In this document: positions 18,532 to 28,044 of the stretch, in pieces | Layout of the letters: each line of letters starts with the position of its first letter | Position numbering within the stretch: position 1 is the stretch's first letter | NCBI RefSeq assembly: GCF_037991315.1 | Contig: NZ_CP150300.1 | Coordinates: 1,116,001 to 1,180,000 of the forward strand | Length of the DNA stretch: 64,000 nt | Direction of reading: 5' to 3' | Origin: Paenibacillus sp. FSL H8-0079 | GTDB taxonomy: Bacteria > Bacillota > Bacilli > Paenibacillales > Paenibacillaceae | Notes under the pieces: model-generated | The model's input: the letters and a program-made list of their open reading frames with translations, nothing else | The model's database searches: none | What the model was told of the DNA's origin: nothing | Position numbers and translations under genes: made by a program

Positions 18532-19725
18532 ATGCAACGTATTCAGGTACATCCCGATGTGCTGGACGAGAAAGCTCGATTGGTCCAGCAAAAGAAATTA
18601 GAACTCGATCGAATCGTTAGAGAGCTGGAGAAATCCATCTATATGTTGCAATCCGAATGGTCGGGTGTGACAGGAGAGCGTTTCTTCTGGGATTTTATGC
18701 AGGTGAAAGAAGTGTTCCCGACTACACTCGGGCTGTTGGATAAAATCCAGAATGAGTTTACGTTTATCGCGAGGAACTTCAGAACAACGGACGGCTCCGG
18801 CGAGGTTGCGCTGTACATTCCAGAAGAACTAAAGCCAAGCTTCGGCACCGGACTGGTCGATAAAGCAATTGGTGACACCGTTACGGGACTTGGTGAGACG
18901 GCAGAAGCGTTCATTTATAATCCGTTTAGTACATTAACCAGTCTGGCCTATGCCATGACTATGGGTAAGGTAGTTGACGTTGGACGTGGCATTGGATTCG
19001 CATGGGATGCGGCCTGGGGCACGGGAACGGCAAGGTCTGACATCGAGGAGTTTATTGATGAGCAGAAGAAGCAGCTCGATGAGGATAAGTCGGGTTATTA
19101 TAAAGGTGCCATGGTAGGCCAGGCTTTCTCTTATTTTCTCTTTGGCAAAGCCTTGCACTCGAAGGATCACAATGAATCGGGTGGAGCAGTGGAGGGTAAA
19201 AAGGAGAAGAGTGAGGGAAATAGTCTGAATCATGATGGAAGGCTAAGAACGGAAGGCACTAAAACCACATACACAAATTTATTCGGAAATGAAATATCTT
19301 GGACAAATCAAGGTCCTAAGGATATAGATGCAATTATTGAGAAAAATTTAAGAAGCTTAAAAACTGGCGATATTTTAGAGGGGCAAGTTGCAGAGACAAT
19401 AAAAGAGACAGGTAGATTACAAGGTACAGGTATAGAATTGAAATTGCAAAATAAGTTGAAAGCAGGCGATATCGATATTCTAACAGACTCGCATATTATT
19501 GAGGTCAAGAAGTCTTTAAGTGCCTTAGATGAAAAGCAACTGGATAAGTTGATCAATCCATCAAATAAAAATTATTTTAACTATGACAATCGAGAAGTTA
19601 TATATTACATTGAAGATGTAACTGTAAAAAATAAAACTCAATCTGATTTAGTTGGAAAATTAAAAGATCAAAATATAAAATTAATCAGCTCATTAGACGA
19701 ATTGAAGGAGGCTATAAGTAAATGA
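18532..19725 (+). CDS. WXG100-type polymorphic toxin with C-terminal PD-(D/E)XK nuclease-like domain
   Basis: About 397 aa from ATG 18532 (open frame from 18445 without a ribosome-binding site). The N-terminus is a helical WXG100-like hairpin with EWSG near residue 42, as in type VII secretion substrates. A Gly/Ala-rich pre-toxin region (about 100-205) is followed by a linker and a C-terminal domain with GDIDILT...HIIEVKKS, the D...ExK core of PD-(D/E)XK nucleases (about 311-326). Base composition turns AT-rich from about 19250, where the tip begins, as expected for exchangeable toxin tips. The stop overlaps the next gene by ATGA, as for toxin-immunity pairs. Nuclease activity and secretion are inferred. 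Confidence 0.75.
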   Translation: MQRIQVHPDVLDEKARLVQQKKLELDRIVRELEKSIYMLQSEWSGVTGERFFWDFMQVKEVFPTTLGLLDKIQNEFTFIARNFRTTDGSGEVALYIPEELKPSFGTGLVDKAIGDTVTGLGETAEAFIYNPFSTLTSLAYAMTMGKVVDVGRGIGFAWDAAWGTGTARSDIEEFIDEQKKQLDEDKSGYYKGAMVGQAFSYFLFGKALHSKDHNESGGAVEGKKEKSEGNSLNHDGRLRTEGTKTTYTNLFGNEISWTNQGPKDIDAIIEKNLRSLKTGDILEGQVAETIKETGRLQGTGIELKLQNKLKAGDIDILTDSHIIEVKKSLSALDEKQLDKLINPSNKNYFNYDNREVIYYIEDVTVKNKTQSDLVGKLKDQNIKLISSLDELKEAISK

Positions 19726-20207
19726 GTTCAGTAATCATTCTAAAAAAAATCTCAAATTATTCTCCGGAGCAGACTCTTGAGGACTTTAAGTATGCAGCAC
19801 AGAGAGCGAATATGTATTGTTTTCATTTAGCAGTTGATCATGATACAGATAACAACTTTCAATCTGCAGAAGGCACACTATCTGAAGTGGATGAAGAGAC
19901 CCTATCAAATACTGATGATGAAGAAACTATTAGGTACTTCACTTTTAACGTGAATAAAGTTGTCGAAAATTCATATGATAGTTTTACGTGGCTCACCCAA
20001 TCAACAGATTACTTTTGGGCAGCGGATGTTGTAAATATTAATCATGAATATGAATTTATTTATAGGTTTGTAGTAGAGTATTTTCAAGATAACACGGAAG
20101 ATTACTTATGGTTTGATGATGCTGAGTGGTATTACACAGCTGACGATATCTTGAGATTAAGTCAAAGGCCGTACAACCCAAAGTGGTGTAGCGAAAAGGT
20201 TGTATAA
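19722..20207 (+). CDS. probable immunity protein for the WXG toxin
   Basis: 161 aa, acidic (many Asp/Glu, such as DEETLSNTDDEET) and without signal or membrane segment. It starts inside the toxin stop codon (ATGA). AT-rich like the toxin tip. No family was recognised. Its position, overlap and charge are those of a cytoplasmic inhibitor that would bind a basic nuclease domain; this is inference from context. Confidence 0.6.
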   Translation: MSSVIILKKISNYSPEQTLEDFKYAAQRANMYCFHLAVDHDTDNNFQSAEGTLSEVDEETLSNTDDEETIRYFTFNVNKVVENSYDSFTWLTQSTDYFWAADVVNINHEYEFIYRFVVEYFQDNTEDYLWFDDAEWYYTADDILRLSQRPYNPKWCSEKVV

Positions 20208-20278
20208 GTTACGAGGGTGGAGGATTATTCTAGATGGTTCTACTCCGCTATTTAGAATGAAATAATGATACTACTTAA

Positions 20279-20313
20279 AAGCACTTCTACCATACAAACG
20301 TAGAGGTGCTTCT
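20279..20313 (+). terminator. intrinsic terminator after the toxin-immunity pair
   Basis: AAGCACTTCTAC (20279-20290) pairs with GTAGAGGTGCTT (20300-20311), one G-U, then TCTTACT. It isolates the pair from the next gene. Confidence 0.75.
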
Positions 20314-20343
20314 TACTATATAATCCTAGGAGAACAGCTCGCC

Positions 20344-21015
20344 ATGATACTAAAAAAACGACTTTTTATAATCGGATGCTGCATTGGATGTGTATTCTTA
20401 TTTGTTCTAACTTATAGCCTCTATAAAGAGAAAAAAATGTATGAACAGTATCTAACGATGAATGTACAACAAGATATGGTTGATACGAAGAGTGCGATTA
20501 TAAATAATGATATTTTGTTTGACCGAATACTGGAGGATGGAGAACAAGCCAGCCAGCTCTATTACAACTTTACAGATATGACGAAGATTATGAATAAGTA
20601 TAACTTGATGAATCTAAGTTTCAGCGAAGAAGCCAACTGGCTGGTAAAACCCGCAACTTTATTCACGAACGATCTAGGTCTAGATGATGTAATGCCACCT
20701 ACGCTTTACCGCATGCGAATGACGTTCGAGAGACTGGAGATAACCAGTTATCCTGTAACAACTGAGCTTAAAGCAAGAATTAAGGGGTATCAACAGTTAA
20801 ATTATCGATGGCTGAACATTGTTGGGGATTTTGAATCCAAGGAAATTAACGGTTATAGAATACATCATGTATGTCACGATTCAAGTTGGGTACTTACTTT
20901 GGGCAGGAAGCAGATTGATAATGTTAATTTCATAATAGCTCATACCCAAAGTGGAGTACTCCTGCCGTTCAGAGGCGATAGTGAGTGCTCCTTTTTCTTA
21001 TATTCGAACAACTAA
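20344..21015 (+). CDS. hypothetical membrane-anchored protein, 223 aa
   Basis: The N-terminus MILKKRLFIIGCCIGCVFLFVL is a transmembrane anchor after two lysines; the remaining 195 residues should be outside the cell. No known domain was recognised. TAGGAG lies 11 nt before the ATG. It follows the toxin-immunity terminator, and its AT-rich codon use matches the accessory region. Possibly an orphan of the same island; function not assigned. Confidence 0.6.
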   Translation: MILKKRLFIIGCCIGCVFLFVLTYSLYKEKKMYEQYLTMNVQQDMVDTKSAIINNDILFDRILEDGEQASQLYYNFTDMTKIMNKYNLMNLSFSEEANWLVKPATLFTNDLGLDDVMPPTLYRMRMTFERLEITSYPVTTELKARIKGYQQLNYRWLNIVGDFESKEINGYRIHHVCHDSSWVLTLGRKQIDNVNFIIAHTQSGVLLPFRGDSECSFFLYSNN

Positions 21016-21131
21016 TGAAAATATCCCCATACTGGACGATAATAGAGTAGAGAACATTTTACCTATTCCAAATCATTAGCTGATATCACCTACATATCCA
21101 CAACCATCCTATATCCACAAGAGGTACATTC

Positions 21132-24100
21132 ATGAAACAAGGCATATATGAACAGCTTATCAACACCATCACCAGACAGGAGATTTCGGCGCTGGACCCG
21201 GATGTGTATAACATTGGGACCGAGAAGCTGGATGCAGAGGAAGCGCGCAAGCTGCTGTCCACATATTTGGCGGCGGTGACGCGGCGAGCGCTCAAGATTG
21301 TGCGGGAACAGACGGAAGATAAGACGGCAGTGTTGGCGCAGATCCGAACGTGTAATGAGATTATTGCTACCCTCAAAGGCACTCTGGGGGAAGAAGAGTA
21401 CAACGAATTGCAACTGGATGAGCAGGGGGAAGTGCTGACCCATGTGTATTCCAAGCTGAACAGCATTCGTGCGGTCCGGGATACCAAGATCGTTCGTCCA
21501 GATACACCGATCTCCCAAAGCTCTTTGTTCACAGGTGCAAAGTCCGAACCGAGTATGTTATTAGAGTTGCAAAAGGAGATCGTGACAGCCGATCGGATCG
21601 ATTGGCTGGTATCGTTTTATCAAATTCAGCGGGCTTCGCCTACTTCTGGAACAGCTTCAACAATTCACGGCGAGCGGTGGCAAGCTGCGTATCATCACAA
21701 CTACATACATGGAAGCAACCGACCTGAAGGCCATTACTGAACTCAGCAAATTACCTAACACAGAAATCCAGATTTCGTATGATACCAAAGTGACACGGCT
21801 GCACGCCAAAACGTACATTTTCCACCGTGATACTGGATTCACCACAGCCTATGTCGGCTCCTCTAACCTGTCCAACCCGGCACTGACCAGTGGTATGGAG
21901 TGGAACCTTAAGGTGACGGAGAAGGATTCACTCGATGTGCTATGCAAGATTGAAGCGACCTTCGAGAGTTACTGGAATGACCGTGAATTCACGCGATATG
22001 TGGCTGAGGATGAAGGACATGAGGCACAGTTGAAGGCGGCTCTGAATCGTAGAAAAGATCAATCCAACCACTTTCACCTCGACATCCAGCCTTACGATTA
22101 TCAGAAAGAAGTGCTGGAACAGCTTCACGCCGAGCGTACGCTGTACGGACGAACCCGCAACCTAATCGTCGCCGCAACAGGCGTTGGCAAAACGGTCATT
22201 TCAGCCTTCGATTACAAGCTATTCCGGGCAAGCCATGTGGGAGCCAAGCTTCTTTTTGTCGCCCATCGGGAAGAAATCTTGAAGCAAAGCCGGGACACGT
22301 TCCGGTATATCCTGAAGGATATGAACTTTGGTGAGCTGCATGTCGGGAATCACCGAACGGAGGCGCTGGACCACCTGTTTGTTAGCATTCAGAGCCTTAA
22401 CTCCATGAAGCTGACGGAGATCACCAGCCCAGACTATTACGATTACATCATCGTGGATGAATTCCACCATGCCGCTGCTCCTTCGTACCAGAAGCTGTTG
22501 TCCCACTACGAACCGAAGATCTTGCTGGGACTCACCGCGACGCCTGAACGGATGGATGGCAAAGACATTACCGCCTACTTCGATCATACGATTGCCGCCG
22601 AGATCCGTCTAACCGATGCCATTGACCGGAAGCTACTGAGTCCTTTTCAATATTTTGGCGTCACCGATACTGTCGATCTATCCCAGGTGAAGTGGTCGCG
22701 TAAAGGCTATGACTTGAACGAACTGGAGAAGCTCTATACCCATAACAAAATCCGTGCCAACCAGATTATCCAAAGTCTGAACAAATACGTAACCGATCTG
22801 GATGATGTGAAGGGACTTGGGTTCTGCGTTGGGGTGGATCATGCAATGTATATGGCAAAAATATTTGACGAAGCCGGCATTCCATCCATGGCCCTGCATG
22901 GCGGGTCGAACGAACAGGAGCGTCATTCTGCGAAAGGACAGCTGGTGGACGGGGAACTGCGCATGATCTTTGTCGTTGATCTGTACAATGAGGGCGTGGA
23001 TATCCCTGAGGTGAACACCATCCTGTTCCTGCGTCCTACCGAGAGTCTGACCGTATTCCTGCAACAGTTGGGACGTGGACTACGGATGGCGGATGGTAAA
23101 GAGTGCCTGACCGTGCTCGACTTCATCGGGCAAGCGCATCAGGAGTACAGGTTCCAGGATAAGTTCCGTGCTCTGATCGGCGCCACCAAACATTCCATCT
23201 CGTACTACGTCGAGAATGGATTTTCGAACTTACCACGCGGTACGTTCGTTCAATTGGAAAAGCAAGCGAAGGAATACGTCATGCGCAACCTCAAGCAGAT
23301 GAGTCGTAATCGCAGGGCTCTGATCCAGAAGCTGCAAACGTTCCAACAAGACACCGGACTGCCGCTGACCTTGGCTCATTTTGTAGAGCATCACGGGATG
23401 ACTCTATATGAATTGTATGGTGGACGTACGGGCAAAAGGTATTTCCGTGGCATGTTGGCCGAAGCCGGATTAACAGCACCTATTGAAGATGAACACGAGG
23501 AGTATATTCGCAGATTGCCATCTGTGTTGAGGATCAACTCCCGAAGCTGGCTGACGTTCCTGATCGACTTTATTGAAAAAGGCAAAGAAGCAACCACCGA
23601 CGATGAACAGCGCATGCTCATCATGTTCTATTACACCTTCCATCGGGCTGCGCCCGAGAAACTAGGTTTGAGCAGCATCGAAGAGGGTTTGCAGCGTGTG
23701 CTGTCTTGTGAGGCAATCCGAGCAGAGCTTGTGGATATTTTTAAATATAATCTGGCTCATCTGCGATTTGTGGATAAAAGCAATTCGTTCCCGTACACTT
23801 GTCCACTGGATATCCACTGTATGTACTCCATCGACCAAGTGCTCGCCGCCTTCGGTTACTGGAATGCCCAGCAATCACCCGCCTTCCGTGAAGGTGTAAA
23901 ATATTTTGCAGACGAACAGACGGATATTTTCTTCATTACGTTGAACAAATCAGACAAAGATTTCTCTCCATCTACGCTGTATGAGGACTATGCGATTAAC
24001 GAGCGTTTGTTCCACTGGCAGACTCAAAGCAGGGTGTCGGAGCATACGGCTACCGCGCAGCGGTATATCCATCATCGGGAGACGGGCAACCGAATCGTGC

Positions 24101-24268
24101 TGTTCTTGCGGGTATAAGGAAGAGCATGGCTATACATCTCCATTTGTCTTCCTGGGCGAAGCGGACTATGTAAGTCATGAGGGGAACAAACCGATGAGCT
24201 TTGTATGGCGATTAAGGGAATAGATGCCTGCGAAGATGGTGGCGGTAGCGAATAAGTATATTGTTTGA
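21132..24268 (+). pseudogene. DEAD/DEAH helicase with N-terminal PLD-like domain and DUF3427, disrupted
   Basis: Three frames together encode one protein of about 1045 aa. Frame one (21132-21618) ends properly at DRIDWLVSF. After one extra T in the run 21615-21618 the sequence continues in another frame as IKFSGLRLL through [14 protein letters not shown] to LHAKTYIFH and GSSNLSNPA (PLD HxK motif), AATGVGKTV (Walker A), VDEFHH (DEFH box), [10 protein letters not shown] and [13 protein letters not shown] (motif VI). Near 24107-24112 a second shift leaves RIVLFLR in one frame and [18 protein letters not shown] in the next, and TAG at 24221 precedes a remnant tail MPAKMVAVANKY ending at 24268. 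Several independent lesions point to true decay rather than one sequencing error. Confidence 0.82.
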
Positions 24269-24283
24269 CAGAGCAACGTGAGG

Positions 24284-24309
24284 AACCTGCTGTGAAAAGC
24301 AGGTTTTAT
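24284..24309 (+). terminator. intrinsic terminator
   Basis: AACCTGCT (24284-24291) pairs perfectly with AGCAGGTT (24298-24305), followed by TTATT. It lies just after the helicase pseudogene. The remaining 140 bp to the next gene show nothing clear. Confidence 0.75.
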
Positions 24310-24445
24310 TATTCAAAATTGTAATTAATGGTGGAAATGTGTGGATTTCTGTTGGATAATGATTCTATAAGCCTAGTTCTCATTCGATAGTCTGATCTAT
24401 TAGAACTACGTGTGAATAGAGATAAATAAGGAAGGTGATAAAGAC

Positions 24446-24766
24446 ATGGAAAGTGATGAAGTACATACCTCAAGTAAAAAAAGTGGAAATTATAAATTTT
24501 GGATCGTAATGGGATTTATATTGATTTTGCTTGCCGTGACAAACCCAAGTAAAGAAGATTTCGTTGAGTGGGTCGTAAACTCTTCAATAGAAGAGTCAGA
24601 TAATGAATGGGTCAGCGCAGGAATCAATCTGTTTGGGAGTTCAGTTATTAATGGCGTTACTACGCAACAAGATCTAGTATTCGTTTCTATTTTCCAAATG
24701 GAGTTTGGAACAGAAAAAACTTCCACATTGGGTTTCGGAAAACGCTTCTTTATTAGACTTCCTTAA
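24446..24766 (+). CDS. DUF4359-like membrane-anchored protein
   Basis: 106 aa. After a short hydrophilic start, WIVMGFILILLAVTNPSKEDFVEWV forms a membrane segment running into the TNPSKEDF motif typical of DUF4359 proteins. The C-terminal half (QDLVFVSIFQMEF...LGFGKRFF) matches that family's beta-rich end. AAGGTGAT precedes the ATG at suitable spacing. Function unknown. It is followed after 54 bp by a lipoprotein gene in the same direction, possibly co-transcribed. Confidence 0.6.
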   Translation: MESDEVHTSSKKSGNYKFWIVMGFILILLAVTNPSKEDFVEWVVNSSIEESDNEWVSAGINLFGSSVINGVTTQQDLVFVSIFQMEFGTEKTSTLGFGKRFFIRLP

Positions 24767-24820
24767 TTCTGAAGAAATGAAATTACTGCTATACAGCTAA
24801 TTGGATAGGAGAATAAAACG

Positions 24821-25345
24821 ATGAAGTATTTACTAGTCATAATGTTGATCATTGTAATTACAGGCTGTGATTCTAGTACCGATTTGACTAATAAAGAAAA
24901 TACTATAACTACTGAGTCAAGTACATATGAGAGTGTTGAAAATGAGAAAAGCAATGTGGAGTGGACCACATATCATAACAGCAGATTCGGCTTCAGTATT
25001 AGTTATCCTGGTGATTGGATAGCAGGAGAGGAATCAGATAATGGGGATGGGAAGCAGCTATATGTGGGCAACCCGGATATTGATATTCGCGTATATGGTA
25101 GTCATGTTTTCGAAGGTATAGAAGATTCAGTATCAGAATCGATGAAATATCAAAGTTTAAAACTCGATAGCGGGGTAAAGGCAGATATGTGGGTTGGTTA
25201 TGAGGATGGAATGGTTTTACTGGAGTTATCCTGGATGTCTGATGATGAAATTGAATACAACTACTACGTTAAAGTATCAAAAGATTTTTTTGATGAAAAC
25301 GAAAAAACTATACTTCGTATTGCTAAAAGTATGAAAGCCATTTAA
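24821..25345 (+). CDS. lipoprotein with PsbP-like domain
   Basis: 174 aa. Signal peptide MKYLLVIMLIIVITGC with lipobox ITGC. A Ser/Thr/Glu-rich spacer is followed by YHNSRFGFSISYPGDWIAG, the start of PsbP/MOG1-like domains often seen in secreted lipoproteins of firmicutes. AGGAG lies upstream of the ATG. Part of the accessory stretch; no specific role can be read. Confidence 0.65.
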   Translation: MKYLLVIMLIIVITGCDSSTDLTNKENTITTESSTYESVENEKSNVEWTTYHNSRFGFSISYPGDWIAGEESDNGDGKQLYVGNPDIDIRVYGSHVFEGIEDSVSESMKYQSLKLDSGVKADMWVGYEDGMVLLELSWMSDDEIEYNYYVKVSKDFFDENEKTILRIAKSMKAI

Positions 25346-25391
25346 AAGGTAAATCGGTTATATTTTTATAAGTTCTAAGGAGAATAAGTGA

Positions 25392-26126
25392 ATGAATGAA
25401 ATAATATGGCTCGTTATTGGTGTTGTTACATTATCTGTTGTTGCTGGACTATTACAGCCTTCTAAAAAGAAAAAAAGAAGAAAGTCCAACCCAGCCAAGA
25501 AACAGACTACTAAAAAACCTGTGAGTAGAGGATTTAATCGTGCCTCCTCTACGTGTAGATCAGACGAAGTGATTCTAACTTTACCACTAGATAAAATGAC
25601 CGGAGCAGAGTTCGAACGTTTACTTACACTCTATTTTAGAGACAACGGTTATAACGTAAAAGAAGTTGGCGTTGGGGGTAAAGATGGAGGAGTAGATCTG
25701 GTTATTACGGATAAGCGCGGTGAAAAAACAGCAGTCCAAGCCAAATGTTATGCCGATCATAATAAGGTGCAAGTAATGACTGTTCGTGAGCTGGTAGGTG
25801 CGAAAAGGAATCATGACTGTATTTTGTCTCTAATCGTGACCACATCTGATCTTACGGGTCCAGCAAGAAAAGAAGCCGATCAATTCAAAGTGGATTATTG
25901 GCACGGTGGTTTAGTAGACAGCAAGCTACGCAGTTGGGGTAAATGGGTGCCATCCAATAGAAAAATGAAAATTGCACCGATTAAGAACGAGCAAGCGTCA
26001 TCTAAGACATTATCTAATATCAAATGTAGTTGTGGTTCTTTAATGGTTAAACGTAAGAATAAAGCTGGGGCGGAATTTTGGGGATGTAGTAGCTACCCTA
26101 CTTGTAGAAAAACGAAAGCTATCTGA
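25392..26126 (+). CDS. Mrr-like restriction endonuclease with membrane anchor and topoisomerase-type zinc finger
   Basis: 244 aa. Residues 4-22 form a transmembrane segment followed by a very basic stretch (KKKKRRK). The Mrr-type PD-(D/E)XK fold spans about 63-170: LDKMTGAEFERLLTLYF, GGKDGGVDLVI (Asp102), VQAKCY (Gln116, Lys118) and the closing EADQFKVDYWHGG. The C-terminus (about 208-244) has CSCGSLM...WGCSSYPTCRKT, the four-cysteine finger seen in bacterial topoisomerase I tails. AAGGAG lies 9 nt before the ATG. Such proteins are DNA-cleaving and may act in defence or repair; the target is unknown. Confidence 0.8.
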   Translation: MNEIIWLVIGVVTLSVVAGLLQPSKKKKRRKSNPAKKQTTKKPVSRGFNRASSTCRSDEVILTLPLDKMTGAEFERLLTLYFRDNGYNVKEVGVGGKDGGVDLVITDKRGEKTAVQAKCYADHNKVQVMTVRELVGAKRNHDCILSLIVTTSDLTGPARKEADQFKVDYWHGGLVDSKLRSWGKWVPSNRKMKIAPIKNEQASSKTLSNIKCSCGSLMVKRKNKAGAEFWGCSSYPTCRKTKAI

Positions 26127-26150
26127 ATGACCTCAATAAAATGACGGTGA

Positions 26151-26195
26151 AACAAAGGCGAAGCAGCTTGTAAGCTGCCTTGCCTTTGTTATTTT
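26151..26195. terminator. strong intrinsic terminator between convergent genes
   Basis: A near-perfect 19-bp stem pairs AACAAAGGCGAAGCAGCTT with AAGCTGCCTTGCCTTTGTT around a 2-nt loop (one mismatch), followed by ATTTTTAT. It serves the endonuclease gene and may also slow the opposing XRE gene. Confidence 0.85.
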
Positions 26196-26206
26196 TATGT
26201 TCAAGA

Positions 26207-26548
26207 TCATTTTAATATTTCACGTATCACATTTTTGGTTAGTTGAATACTGTCAGGGGAGGAATCTCTTAACATTTCTAAAATCTCCTGTATAACTACT
26301 TCTGACTCTGTGAAATGAAAATCCTCGTCTACATAAGCGAAAAGCTGTATTAAGTTTACTTCAAGTGACTCAGCGATCTTTGCCAGGTTCACCAAAGAAA
26401 CATTCTTTTCTCCACGTTCGATCTGTCCTATGTATGAAAAATGAAATCCACCTTTTTCTCCGAGGGATTCCTGTGAATACCCTCTTTCTTTGCGTAGTGC
26501 GCGAATTCTGGCTCCGACTAGCTTCAAAACTTCTCTGTCCTCGTTCAT
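26207..26548 (-). CDS. XRE-family helix-turn-helix regulator
   Basis: 113 aa from ATG 26548, preceded on the minus strand by GAGGTG. The HTH lies at about residues 12-60: GARIRALRKERGYSQESLGEKGG, then FSYIGQIERGEKNVSLVNLAKIAESLEV. A short C-terminal part (FHFTESEVVIQEILEML) may dimerise. Divergent from the HEPN-like gene, with about 140 bp between the starts, so it may control both. No ligand domain is seen. Confidence 0.85.
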   Translation of the reverse strand: MNEDREVLKLVGARIRALRKERGYSQESLGEKGGFHFSYIGQIERGEKNVSLVNLAKIAESLEVNLIQLFAYVDEDFHFTESEVVIQEILEMLRDSSPDSIQLTKNVIREILK

Positions 26549-26689
26549 GGTATTCACCTCTCTATGTTCAAAAGTGTAGACAAGTTTCCTCAAGGTAAAC
26601 ACCGAACAAAGAATACAAATAATTTATTTGATTACTATATGTATCATTTTATTGTATAATACTGGTATTAACTCTTTGGAGGGATGACA

Positions 26690-27205
26690 ATGGCAAGAAA
26701 TTGGTCCATAACCGAAGCACATTGTAATCACCAAGTAGATTTTACCCCACGTTTGCAAGACCATGATATCTCCACACAATCTAGGTCCAAACATATTCCT
26801 GCTTACCATATGCTACGTACCACAATAATGGCCTATCACCAACATGCTAAGTATCATCTCCAACTTGCCGCCATCATGTGTAATCACAATCAGTTTAAAG
26901 TCTGCCTAATTCTATGTAATTGGGCTCTAGCCTCCATGATTAAGGCGCTTTATATCCATAAGCATCATTCAGTTCATCCACCCAAGGAACTCACCATGAA
27001 CGAAATCTTGCCTCTAGTGCATACTGACACTGAACCCGGATTGGATATTGCCTTGTTTGTCGGTACGATACAACATATGTCATCTTTGGAGGACTGTCCA
27101 TATGATCAGCCACTAAAACCAAACAACATCGAAAGGCTTATTCAACGAACGGAAGAGAGATTGGATGATTTATCTGCACGTTTGATGAAGGATTCATCAG
27201 AGTAA
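26690..27205 (+). CDS. HEPN-like domain protein
   Basis: 171 aa. The start is ATG 26690, about 7 nt after TGGAGGG; ATG 26684 is too close. TATAAT at 26655-26660 is a possible -10. The core (about 44-110) has YHQHAKYHLQLAAIMCNHNQ and VCLILCNWALASMIKALYIHKHH, the two-helix pattern of HEPN domains seen in RNA-cleaving toxins and in nucleotidyltransferase partners. The canonical R-x4-6-H RNase motif is not evident, so catalysis is doubtful. The product is rich in His, Cys and Gln. It is divergent from an XRE regulator, a common toxin-control arrangement. Confidence 0.5.
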   Translation: MARNWSITEAHCNHQVDFTPRLQDHDISTQSRSKHIPAYHMLRTTIMAYHQHAKYHLQLAAIMCNHNQFKVCLILCNWALASMIKALYIHKHHSVHPPKELTMNEILPLVHTDTEPGLDIALFVGTIQHMSSLEDCPYDQPLKPNNIERLIQRTEERLDDLSARLMKDSSE

Positions 27206-27352
27206 GATTTATTTTTTGAGTAGCATCTTAGGGTTAAATGCTTGAGTAATCTATGTTACGCTTACAAGATGACATCATCCAAATAAAGGATATATGATGC
27301 AGAGATTACAAAGAACTTTCTTTGCTTTGCATCTGGAAAGTAGGTGTACATT

Positions 27353-27625
27353 TTGAAAAGAGTAATTGCTATCGTGTTTTTCATATTATCTATAATGGAA
27401 TTGGTTACATTAATCCTAATTGGTAAAAGCTTGATGACTGGGTACATGGAACCGAGTACGTTTAGCGGGATAATTTCATTCCCACTATGCACTACGTACC
27501 TCTCGATCTGGATGTTTTTTTCACGGCAAGAATTTACCGGAGGACGAGTCGCGGGACAGATCAGTTTGACAGCGGCATCGTTGACGTTGTGCCCATTGGT
27601 GTGTTTGTTGATCATTTTCTATTAA
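27353..27625 (+). CDS. small integral membrane protein, three predicted segments
   Basis: 90 aa if TTG 27353 is the start, which gives MKRVIAIVFFILSIM and places TAGGTG 6 nt upstream; GTG 27344 is also in frame. Hydrophobic segments at about 4-25, 40-58 and 66-88. No family recognised. It is followed by the MazG-like gene in the same direction. Confidence 0.5.
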   Translation: MKRVIAIVFFILSIMELVTLILIGKSLMTGYMEPSTFSGIISFPLCTTYLSIWMFFSRQEFTGGRVAGQISLTAASLTLCPLVCLLIIFY

Positions 27626-27717
27626 ATCAACCCATCCCTCCCCATAGTAAATGGTATAATGGCAAAAATGGAGATTCTGGCTCGAAGGCTCTCACAGCAG
27701 AAAGGATGTTATGCCAC

Positions 27718-28044
27718 ATGCCTACATACAACAAATTGGTGCGGGACAAAATTCCGCATATTATCACATCCAGTGGCAAGGAATGCCGCACACGTATTCT
27801 GGACCCGGAGGAGTATAAGCAAGAGTTAAGAACGAAGCTGCAAGAAGAATCGGATGAGTATGTAAATGCAGCAAGCGATCAGGAAGCGCTGGAAGAGTTG
27901 GCCGACATGCTGGAGGTGATCCGGACGCTGGCGGAGGTGCATGGTGCGAATGCGGCCCAGCTGGATAAGCTTCGGGCAGACAAAGCTGAGGAGCGTGGTG
28001 TATTCCAGGAACGGGTGTATCTGATCGATGTCGACGAAGCTTAA
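27718..28044 (+). CDS. MazG-like phosphoribosyl-ATP pyrophosphohydrolase-type protein
   Basis: 108 aa from ATG 27718; the frame is open much further upstream, but MPTYNKLVRDKIPHII is the normal N-terminus of this family. The alpha-helical NTP-pyrophosphatase core shows LQEESDEYVNA and EELADMLEVIRTLA, supplying the ExxE...ExxD metal ligands. Members hydrolyse nucleotide triphosphates and are thought to act in housecleaning. The 3' end overlaps the start of a broken PLD-like gene by 17 bp. Confidence 0.8.
   Translation: MPTYNKLVRDKIPHIITSSGKECRTRILDPEEYKQELRTKLQEESDEYVNAASDQEALEELADMLEVIRTLAEVHGANAAQLDKLRADKAEERGVFQERVYLIDVDEA

Noticed and set aside
21132..21740. 202-aa stand-alone protein
   Set aside because: Its last 37 residues are out-of-frame read-through after an extra T; the true continuation lies in the next frame of the helicase pseudogene.
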